A DNA stretch of 64,000 bases, from assembly GCF_019218755.1 (NCBI RefSeq), contig NZ_JAHUWZ010000005.1, positions 1-64,000 of the forward strand. The letters are read 5' to 3'. Both the position numbers and the translations under genes were made by a program. Positions 36,042 to 44,100 of this stretch are shown here, piece after piece; positions within the stretch are counted from its first letter, which is position 1, and each line of letters begins with the position of its first letter. The notes below the pieces were generated by a model. That model did no database searches. It was not told the DNA's origin and worked only from the letters and a program-made list of their open reading frames with translations. This stretch comes from Acidovorax sp. sif1233. GTDB taxonomy: Bacteria; Pseudomonadota; Gammaproteobacteria; Burkholderiales; Burkholderiaceae_C.

Positions 36042-36105
36042 TGTCGCACTTCGGATTTGAGGCCGCCTGGATACGGGAGTGTGTTGCACGTCTGATTTAA
36101 GGCCA
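36042..36105. mobile_element. Possible insertion-sequence end remnant
   Basis: Two related 24-bp motifs start 40 bp apart: TGTCGCACTTCGGATTTGAG + GCCG and TGTTGCACGTCTGATTTAAG + GCCA. Repeated terminal motifs of this kind are typical of IS21-family ends (transposase-binding sites). No transposase gene remains. The position, just where the truncated module at 35393-35992 begins, suggests that an insertion truncated it. Confidence 0.4.
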
Positions 36106-36146
36106 CCGACACGGTAATGAAAGGCATCCCATACCACGTTCAGGGC

Positions 36147-36446
36147 TCAGGCCCACCTTCCCGCAACCTTCAACACCCAACAAAATAGGCAAAGCCTTTT
36201 TGAAACTGTATTTTTTAGAAAACCCTCAATAATTGACATTTTTTTTGCAACTATCGCCAACGCATAGAAATATAAAAAACCAACCAACAACCCCACTATT
36301 CCAACAAGAAAAAAGTAATGAGACACCGAATCTTCAAAAATAAAAAAAACAGCACCACACAAAAACACAAACGACGAAAATAAAATATCTGAAATAATTA
36401 CAATTCCAGAAAAGATTTCAATCTTCATATTATGTGATAGTTTCAT
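36147..36446 (-). CDS. Small membrane protein, putative immunity
   Basis: The 99-residue protein has two to three hydrophobic helices (IFSGIVIISDILFSSFVFLC, HYFFLVGIVGLLVGFLYFYA) and a basic C-terminus SKRLCLFCWVLKVAGRWA. It is AT-rich. The ATG overlaps the stop of the orphan C-terminal cassette gene at 36443 (ATGA), the typical coupling of a toxin tip with its immunity gene. A frameshifted paralogue lies at 37330-37621. I recognise no named family; immunity function is inferred from position, size and membrane nature. Confidence 0.65.
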   Translation of the reverse strand: MKLSHNMKIEIFSGIVIISDILFSSFVFLCGAVFFIFEDSVSHYFFLVGIVGLLVGFLYFYALAIVAKKMSIIEGFLKNTVSKRLCLFCWVLKVAGRWA

Positions 36447-37261
36447 TTTTTTGCCTCACGAAGCAAATCTATAGCAACAACCAAATAGCCTACAGCTTGT
36501 TGCAAGACTGTCGACAGTATCGCAAGGCCGGCCGCCGCCCACGCAGCACCTTTTTCTGTGGCGCCTTTTATCCCGCCTAATATATTCGAGAACACAACCA
36601 ACGCTGATATAGCCTTTATGACCCCATCCTTCTCATCCTGAGACAAGTTCTCTTGACTCAGGATCTTATCCAAAGTCTTTATATAACTCAGGACACCATA
36701 GATCATTGCAGCAACTAGTACAGCGAGAGAAGCAAATGTGGCGATGGAGTAGACGCCCACAGCCATAACAAACCAAAGGGGTGGGAATGCAAACGAAAGC
36801 AACGCTATCGCGATAAAAAGCATCGCCCCATTTCCCCTCCCTTCAATCATGTAAGCCCCAGCCCCCGTCTCCGGGTGAGTGATGATGTATCCGTATCCCG
36901 TGAATCCGTGGGCATTGATCTGGCTTTCGTGGAATGTCACTTCCTTGCCTGCCTGGATGGCATTGCGGATTTCTGCGCCTACATCACCTCCAATTGTCAA
37001 ATTGGGTAACGCTGTCGCTGCATTGCTCTGATTGATGGTGTAGATCTTTTGCCCTTGGCTTTGCGCGATGGCAATGGCCTTGACAGCTGAGACCGCTTGC
37101 GCGCAGTCCGCCAGCGTCGGGTTCTGAGTTTGCCCCTGGTCGTCCGTGTACCGAAATTGGTGCTGCAGGCCACCCCTCGTCACCAATCGTTGTTTCCAGC
37201 CTTGCGGCAAGGGGAATACCGCAGTGAGGCGATATTCTGGCTGCACATACACGTATCTCAT
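36443..37261 (-). CDS. Orphan C-terminal cassette of transglutaminase-like toxin
   Basis: Residues about 36-147 of this 272-residue frame match the conserved pre-tip region of the 1087-residue protein (RYTDDQGQTQNPTLADCAQA, IYTINQSNAATALP, GYIITHPETGAGAYMIEGRG). After that shared end the remaining 125 residues differ completely: they are hydrophobic (MLFIAIALLSFAFPPLWFVM, YSIATFASLAVLVAAMIYGV) and end ATEKGAAWAAAGLAILSTVL plus a basic tail. The first 35 residues are unrelated. It looks like an alternative toxin tip without its secretion module. It may be silent unless recombined into the full gene. It is coupled to the small membrane gene downstream. Confidence 0.75.
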   Translation of the reverse strand: MRYVYVQPEYRLTAVFPLPQGWKQRLVTRGGLQHQFRYTDDQGQTQNPTLADCAQAVSAVKAIAIAQSQGQKIYTINQSNAATALPNLTIGGDVGAEIRNAIQAGKEVTFHESQINAHGFTGYGYIITHPETGAGAYMIEGRGNGAMLFIAIALLSFAFPPLWFVMAVGVYSIATFASLAVLVAAMIYGVLSYIKTLDKILSQENLSQDEKDGVIKAISALVVFSNILGGIKGATEKGAAWAAAGLAILSTVLQQAVGYLVVAIDLLREAKK

Positions 37262-37329
37262 GAAGTCCTCTGTGCAAGCTACCTGATATTCAGGAGTTGG
37301 ATTTCAGATTTGGGGCTGCTCAACAAAAC

Positions 37330-37621
37330 TCAGGATCGCGCCCCCACAGCTCTCAACACCCAACAGAAAAAACAATATTTCTGCGACGCCTTGTCGCCAA
37401 GCAGATCATCCATCATCAACCTACTTTTAACGAACATGCCAAAACCATAGAAACAAAAAAATACCCACCAAAAATCCCACAAGCCCCGCGAATAATGAAT
37501 ATTGAACAACACCCTCAAAGAAAAAAGTAAAAGCCCCGCACAAAAATATGAATGACACAAAAACCAAATCAATAACAATCTCACGACAAATAAAAATCTC
37601 CACATCACGTGATATTTTCAT
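37330..37621 (-). pseudogene. Frameshifted paralogue of putative immunity protein
   Basis: From the ATG at 37621 the frame reads MKISRDVEIFICREIVIDLV and continues FVSFIFLCGAFTFFFEGVVQ, closely parallel to the 36147-36446 protein. It stops after FLWFWHVR. The continuation is in the next frame: FVKSRLMMDDLLGDKASQKY then CFFCWVLRAVGARS, matching the C-terminus of the intact paralogue (IVAKKMSIIEGFL...CLFCWVLKVAGRWA). A single-base indel near 37435-37450 therefore breaks the gene. No matching toxin tip remains beside it. Confidence 0.75.
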
Positions 37622-37714
37622 TTTTTCGCCTAGCCAAGCACGCTTATGGTAGCCGTCAAAAAAACATAGCGCATTGCAACAGCACAATTTTCCACGATGA
37701 TGCAAAAATTAACA

Positions 37715-37924
37715 TCACAAACGGAAAAATCGAAGAGATAAATACAACAGAATTGCCATCAATAAGAAAACAATTCGCCCCCGCCCTCTTTCTCGAATTG
37801 AAATAGGGCCACTAACACTCAGTACGGCTGACACAAAGGCCAGTGCAGCACCCAAATTACTCCCTCTTTCAAAAGCAGCGATTGATAAAATAATAAATAA
37901 TGGGATAGGCCAGTGATTTAACAT
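37715..37924 (-). CDS. Small membrane protein after toxin-like gene, putative immunity
   Basis: The 69-residue frame has two hydrophobic segments (HWPIPLFIILSIAAFERGSN, LGAALAFVSAVLSVSGPISI) and a third (IVFLLMAILLYLSLRFF). It starts six bases after the stop of the 1087-residue protein and is equally AT-rich. Position and size suggest the immunity protein for the present C-terminal tip. It is not similar to the other two small proteins, as expected if tip and immunity change together. The function is inferred. Confidence 0.55.
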   Translation of the reverse strand: MLNHWPIPLFIILSIAAFERGSNLGAALAFVSAVLSVSGPISIRERGRGRIVFLLMAILLYLSLRFFRL

Positions 37925-37930
37925 AATAGA

Positions 37931-40900
37931 CTAATTTTTGACTGGGCAACGTATGAAAGCTTCCTTGAGTGACATAACAAATAAAGTGTAGTACAACATA
38001 GCAACCATACCCACTAGAAAACCAAGACCCAATATTGCATAACCAAGCAAAAGACCAAAAATCGTCACAAAAGAGTAAAAAGCAATGGCTCTCACAAAAG
38101 CATCGCCAGCCCCTCTACACTCTTCAGAACCGTCATATATATCGAGCGCATCCAAGACATTAAGAATAATTCCAAGAAAATTACCCAGCAAAGAAAATAA
38201 CTTATCGGCAGCAGCACCAATTAAGTTTACAAAATATGAAAACAGGAGGCTCACAGAGCTAGGAGCTTTATCATCCATATATCCACCACTCCCCCTTCCC
38301 TCAATCATGTAGGCCCCAGCTCCCGTCTCCGGGTCGGTGATGATGTAGCCATACCCCGAGAATCCATGCACATTGAGTTGCCGCTCGTGCACCGTCACTT
38401 CTTTCCCGGCCATCACCGCTGATTGAATCTCCTGCCCCACCGTACCGCCCACCGGCAGCTTGGGCAAGGCCGTGGCTGCGTTGCTCTGGTTGATGGTGTA
38501 GATGCGCTGGCCTTCCGCCTGGGCGATAGCAATGGCTTTGACGGCTGAGACTGCTTGCGCGCAGTCTGCTTTGGTGGGGTTCTGGGTTTGCCCCTGGTCG
38601 TCCGTGTACCGGCATTGCGTTTTGTCCACCCAGAATTGCTCAGGCACGGCATGTTCCATGGCGCTGCTGTACTGGCCCCGCATCTTGTTGTACGCAATCC
38701 AGCGGTTTTGGGCTGCAGTTTTTCCGTTGCTAGTGAGTTCGGGTTTGTTGTTGATCGCGGCACTGGGGTCGTCGTTCTTGACCCACCGGGTGTGCCGCAG
38801 GTGCCCGATGTCCATGTTCAGCCCCTGGAAGGTAATGCCCGTGGTGACGATGCCGTACAGCTTGTTGGGGCGTACCTGGGCATGGAACAGGCCGTAGCTG
38901 AGCGCTGGGCGGTCCACCATCTGCGCCTGGGCGCTGGCGATGGCGCCGTGGCTTTGCAGTGCTGCGAAGTAGCCCCATACGGTGGCGGTGAGCAGGTCTC
39001 CAGTGAGGTGGTCGCCGGTGAGTCCTTGCAGGATGGTGGCCCGTTGAACCTCTGGGGCGGCCTGAGCCAGTTCCAGCTTTTGTTTTGTGGCCTCCATTCT
39101 GGTCTTGAGGGTGGTGAGCTGGGCTTGGCTGATGCCCTGGATGCTCACGCCCAATGCCGTTTGCTGGCCTGCAATAAGCTGGTCTTGGGTTTCATCCCAG
39201 TCCTGGCTGCCGTAGCGGGTGAAGCCGCCTTGACCTACGGGTTCGCTGCCTGCGCGCATGCCGGGGCCGGTGGCTACGACGGTGCCGTCCACCGAGATTT
39301 GGGGCTTGAGGTTGATGCTGCTCGATAGCCCCCTGGGCAGTTGGCTGGGGTCCAACTGTTGGCCGGGGGCGGGCTTGGGGATGAGGGCTGCGATGGCGGC
39401 TTCGTCAGCGGCGCTGGCTGCCACCCAGGCCAGGGTGATTTTTTTGCCGGCGATGGCTGCGGTGGGGGTTTGCCAGCTCAGCAGGGGGTTGTCTCCCCAC
39501 GCGGCGCTGCGGGCGTCTGCGTAGATTTCGTATTTGAAGTGCGTTTTGCTGGACGTGGGCAGGTCGCTGTGGGTTTGGCTGCGCGTCTTGATGTTGTAGG
39601 GCAGGGTGCCTGCCAGGTAGGGCAGCGGGTCGATGCTGGCTTGCCGCGTGCCCAGGACGTCACCTACTGTGCTTTGGCCTGCGTTTTGGCTGTCGATGTA
39701 GGTTTTAAGGCGGGCCTGGTAGCTGCCCAGCTGGCTTTGCAGGGCGCTGGTGTTGAGGTTTCTCACCCAGCCTTCTGCCGGGTTGGTTTCTGCGCCTTGC
39801 TGGGCTGCGTTCAACAGGGCCTGGGCGTCCAGCGGTACGGCACTTTGCAGGTCCATGCCTTCTTTGAAGGTGTATTGCTTGAAGCTGCCGTCCAGGGGCA
39901 CCCAGGTGTCGGGGGTGCTTTGGCCTGGGGTGTGGCGCGTGCCTCGGCCGGGCTGGTATTGGATGAGGGCTTCGACCCAGGTGTGTTCGATGCGCAGGGC
40001 CTTGATTTGCCCGCCCGATACCAGGGCTACATTGCTGACCCCGCCTTGGCCCCAGATTTGCTGGGCGGCGTCTACGGTGCGGACGCCGCCCACCCAGTTG
40101 AGGGCCTGGGCGGTGGGGATGTCTACGGTGCCGGCCACATACCGCGCAGGGATGCCGCTGGCGCGCAGCAGGGCCACCAGCAGGCTGGCGGTGTCCACGG
40201 CGTTGCCGGATTTTTTGTCGAGCGTGTCTTGCGCGCCTTGTACGCTGCCTTGGGTGGGCACGTAGTGGATGTTGTCGTGCACCCACTGGTAGATCTTGTG
40301 GGGGTTGTGGCCCAGGGTTTGGGCCAGGGCCTTGATGGCGTCGGTGTGGGGAGCATCCAGCGTGGGGGCCAAGTCGGCTGCGCTGGGGGCGCTGGCGGCT
40401 TTAGCGCTTTGCACGGTGGCGGCCTTGGCGGCGGATGGAGGCTGCTCTGCCTCAGGGCCATCCATCTGGATGGGCGCTTGGGGGCGGGCTCGCTCTGCCT
40501 GCCAGGGCAGCTTGTTCAGGTTGAGGGGCAGGTGGGTTTTGCCGGGGGCCTCTGTGTCGATGAATTCCTTGAGCACCTGCAAGGCCGCGGCCTTGCCATT
40601 GCTGCTGCCTTCCTGCACGGCCTGGAGGCGCTTGACCAGCTGTTCGTGCTTGTCTGCAAAGGCGGCTTCCTGGGCGAGCTGGCGGTCAAGAACGCTGCCT
40701 TCAACGCCTGCGTTTTGCCAGGTGTTGCGCAGGGATTCCCATTCTTGCTGGAGCGCCTGGGCCTGGCGGTCCAGCGTTTGCACGGCGGGCAGGCTCGAGG
40801 CTGCGTCAGTGAAGGTGGCGGCGATGCCGGGGGTGCCAAATTCGGGATTCAGCGCTCTGGCCAGTTGCTCCAGGGTGTCAGCGTATTGCTCGGCTGGCGC

Positions 40901-41194
40901 ACCGCTTTGCAGGCGCTGCTGCACCGCCAGCTGGTTGCGCTGCGCCATTTGCGCGTGGACGAGGGGCAGTCCCACGGTGTTGAGCACCGAGGCCGTGAGC
41001 AGCCACACCACCGCGCGTTTGAACCAGCCCACCGGGCGGTCCTGCTGAGTGGGCTGGGTTGGGTGACTGCGGGTGTGCTGGTGCCCGGGGGCCTGCAATG
41101 GGCGCATGGGGTCGTTCTCTCTCAAAGGGGGGGTGACAGTGGTGGCCGGTATCAAAAGCCCGGTGGCGGCAACGGGGTTTCGCAACTGCGTCAT
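37931..41194 (-). CDS. Transglutaminase-like polymorphic-toxin-type protein
   Basis: The 1087-residue protein has a membrane anchor or late signal at about 60-81 (AVVWLLTASVLNTVGLPLVH), a coiled, Gln-rich region to 210, and a transglutaminase-like domain at about 285-440. There, HNPHKIYQWVHDNIHYVPTQ, NAVDTASLLVALLRASGIPA, IEHTWVEA and PLDGSFKQY are seen; the nucleophile Cys expected near residue 332 is Ala. A long beta-rich region follows, then the conserved pre-tip ITDPETGAGAYMIEGRGSGG. The last 116 residues are an AT-rich hydrophobic tip (FSYFVNLIGAAADKLFSLLG, VTIFGLLLGYAILGLGFLVG). The start overlaps the 1525-residue gene (ATGA). M30 is an alternative start. A toxin function for the tip is inferred. 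Confidence 0.8.
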   Translation of the reverse strand: MTQLRNPVAATGLLIPATTVTPPLRENDPMRPLQAPGHQHTRSHPTQPTQQDRPVGWFKRAVVWLLTASVLNTVGLPLVHAQMAQRNQLAVQQRLQSGAPAEQYADTLEQLARALNPEFGTPGIAATFTDAASSLPAVQTLDRQAQALQQEWESLRNTWQNAGVEGSVLDRQLAQEAAFADKHEQLVKRLQAVQEGSSNGKAAALQVLKEFIDTEAPGKTHLPLNLNKLPWQAERARPQAPIQMDGPEAEQPPSAAKAATVQSAKAASAPSAADLAPTLDAPHTDAIKALAQTLGHNPHKIYQWVHDNIHYVPTQGSVQGAQDTLDKKSGNAVDTASLLVALLRASGIPARYVAGTVDIPTAQALNWVGGVRTVDAAQQIWGQGGVSNVALVSGGQIKALRIEHTWVEALIQYQPGRGTRHTPGQSTPDTWVPLDGSFKQYTFKEGMDLQSAVPLDAQALLNAAQQGAETNPAEGWVRNLNTSALQSQLGSYQARLKTYIDSQNAGQSTVGDVLGTRQASIDPLPYLAGTLPYNIKTRSQTHSDLPTSSKTHFKYEIYADARSAAWGDNPLLSWQTPTAAIAGKKITLAWVAASAADEAAIAALIPKPAPGQQLDPSQLPRGLSSSINLKPQISVDGTVVATGPGMRAGSEPVGQGGFTRYGSQDWDETQDQLIAGQQTALGVSIQGISQAQLTTLKTRMEATKQKLELAQAAPEVQRATILQGLTGDHLTGDLLTATVWGYFAALQSHGAIASAQAQMVDRPALSYGLFHAQVRPNKLYGIVTTGITFQGLNMDIGHLRHTRWVKNDDPSAAINNKPELTSNGKTAAQNRWIAYNKMRGQYSSAMEHAVPEQFWVDKTQCRYTDDQGQTQNPTKADCAQAVSAVKAIAIAQAEGQRIYTINQSNAATALPKLPVGGTVGQEIQSAVMAGKEVTVHERQLNVHGFSGYGYIITDPETGAGAYMIEGRGSGGYMDDKAPSSVSLLFSYFVNLIGAAADKLFSLLGNFLGIILNVLDALDIYDGSEECRGAGDAFVRAIAFYSFVTIFGLLLGYAILGLGFLVGMVAMLYYTLFVMSLKEAFIRCPVKN

Positions 41195-44100
41195 TGCGCC
41201 CCCCCACCTTGGCGGTATGCGAGGCCAGGCTGGCAGGAGCTAGCCCGCAGGCGATACGCGGCAACCACCGCCAGCAATACGCCGGCGAGCCACAGAAACC
41301 ACGGCTGGTTGACGGGGATGGAATTGGTGACGCCGGGTGTGCCTGGGCCACCGGGGCCTCCAGGCCCCCCTGGCGCATTGGCCCACACCACGTAGGTAAC
41401 CGTCGCCGTTGCCAGGTCCACATCCACGTCATACGCCTTGGCCTGGCTTGTGGGCAGTGCAGTTGCCGATTTGAGGTTGTTGCCGCTGCCGATCAGCAGG
41501 GCCTCCACCGTGTAGATTCCCTCCATCGCGGTTCGAAGCGTTTGCTGGGTGTCTGTGGACCGAAGACCGTTGGCTTGCAGTTGGCCCAGCAGGTGGGTGT
41601 GGGTGTAGACCACGGCATTGTTGGGGTTGCGCACGGTAATGCGCACACGGGCGTTGTCCACTGGCACATTTACCGTGAGATTGCGGGCCAGGTTGCTGAT
41701 GCGTACGCGGTCATTGGGTGCGTATTGAGCCTTGTCCACCGCCACGGTCAGCGCAGCCTTGCCGGCGCCCTGCGGTGCATCTGCAACGATGGCGAACAAT
41801 GTGCTGCCCACGTCCACTGTTTCGCCCTGGGTGTTCAGGAGTGTGGCGACCAGTGTGTAGGTTCCGGCCGGGTAGCGCGCGGTGTTCCATGGCTGCTTGT
41901 GCGGCAGCGTTGCGCCCGCAACCACGTCACCCAGTTCGTGCGGGGCAAATCGCGCAACTTCGACCCCGATGGCGTCATGGATGCGCAGCACGAGCGTCAA
42001 CGCCGCCGATGTCGTGCCGAGGTTGAGCACGGAGGCGCCCAGCTGCGCCGCGGCATTGGCGGCGTAAGAGGGCTTGTCCGTGCTGGCACTGACACGCGCA
42101 ACGATGTCGTCGGGTGATGCCCCGGCGGAGTACTTGGCCCCGATGATGGTGAGGTAGCTGTCGTCTCGGCTGAAGCCAGCAATGGTGGCCAGAAACGGCT
42201 TGGCCGCCTTGATGCGCCCTGGGCCGGTAGGTATCGCGACATGGCCCACGCTGTAGCCGCTAATACCCAAGGTTGTGAAACCAGACACATCCACAGGCAG
42301 GCCATTGAGCTGGAGGCTGTTCATCGCAGGGGTCGGAATTGCGATGTTCAGGTAGTTTTCCTTGTAGGGCGAAAGGTTGGTCGGCGCCGTGAACACGTAG
42401 TCAGAAAGGGTTTGATCGATCCCGCCCACGTAGGTAAAAGCTGGGTCCCCCAGCACTCCTCCGGTCGTGATCGTGGACCCCTTCAGGAACTGCCCCACCA
42501 GCACGGGAGCGGAGGCTACGATGTGAAGGCTCTCCGCGTCAGTCACCTCATGGAACTCCCCCGCATTCAGGGTGGCCACCAGCGCACCGTTCACCCGCAC
42601 TTGGGTGGCAGCGGTGTTGGCCACGATGCGAACAAGGTTGCCCGCTGCGCCGGTGTTGGCTGTTTTGGGCGCCACATACTCAGCGGACCAGTGCTTCACA
42701 GGCGGCAACTGGGTGAACAAGTGGTCGCAGTAGCCAGCATGGAGTGGCACGTTGGCGCATTGCCCTCCCGCAAATACCGCCACGGGTTTGTTGGTTTGTA
42801 TGCGGGTGCCCGTGATTTCATTGCCGGAGTAGGCGGTGTAGATCACGGACTGGCCTTTTTGCAGGGTCACGTCAAAGGGAACATTCGCAGGCTGCCCCGT
42901 CGTCAGGCTGCTGGCAGGCGTGACGGTGGCCACCGTGCCGTCCTCCACGGCGGTCAGTGAAAACTGGATGACGCTGTACGCATGGTTCCAGTCGACGATG
43001 CGGTATTCCAGGCCCAACGCCGTGACGTCAAGCAGGTACGACATGTCCGTGGTGTACATCTCGCGGTTCAGGAAATACGCGCTCACCCCTTTGCTGGCGT
43101 ACACCTGCAGCGCCTTGTCCACTACCTTGCCCGCCTCGTGCAGAAACTGGTTGTTGGGCACCATGAGTTCCGCTACGCCGCTGGCACCAACAACAAAGCT
43201 GTAGTTGATGGCGCCGTCGTTGCTCACAACCTGGCCCGTGGTGCCTTGCTCGCCAAATATGAAGAGGTATCCAACAGGTCCCGCAGAGGTCGTGGGGTAG
43301 TTCGGATGCCCCACTGCCACGGCTCGCAGGGTGTTGCTGGCCTCCAGGCCATAGTCCGGCTTCAGCGGCAGGTTGATGGCGGTGCTCGTGGCGATGTCAA
43401 AGCCGCTGCTGCTGCCCTGGTAGCCGGGGGCGTTTGCCGCGAGGTTCCAGCGGCCCGCAGTGATGTTGGCAAATTCATAGCGGCCATCGACCCCCGAGGT
43501 GGTCTCCAGCAGGCTGACCCCCGCCAGGACCACCTTGGCCCCTGGCACCGGGCGTTGGCTCTGGGCATCGAGCACCACCCCGTATATGCGGTCTTGCCCT
43601 TGCACCTTGGGGGTCATTTCCACCGGCAGCACGTACCGCGTTCCCGCCGCCAGATCCACCGCAAAGGCCACGTTGTCATACCCGGGCGCAGACACCTGCA
43701 CCTGGGTAGCCCCCGCGTTGAGGCCCGAGATTTCCGCCACACCCTGGGCATTGGTCTGCAGCACCTGCGGGTTGCTGCCCGAAAGGGTCACCGTGGCACC
43801 TGCAATGGGCTGGTGGGTGGCTGTGTCAGTGACGGTGGCCTGGATGGCGATGGGTTGCTGAGGGTCGACGCTGGGGTGCAGCGGCACGTCGAACTGGTGT
43901 GTGCCGTTTTGCACGAGCGTGATGGCTTGTTCAAAACGTTGATAGCCCGCTTTCTCCATGGAAACGGTGCGTGAGCCAGCAATATCCGGCACACCACCAA
44001 TGGTGTAGCGCCCGGCAGCATCCGTGGTGGCTGTGCGGCCGGTGCCATCCACGACCACGGACACCCCCTGCAGAGGCAGCCGTGTGGAGGCATCCGAAAC

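Noticed and set aside
39341-41395. 684-codon frame opposite the transglutaminase-like gene
   Set aside because: Composition is Gly/Val/Leu-rich shadow; the minus-strand protein has clear domain matches and ATGA coupling.
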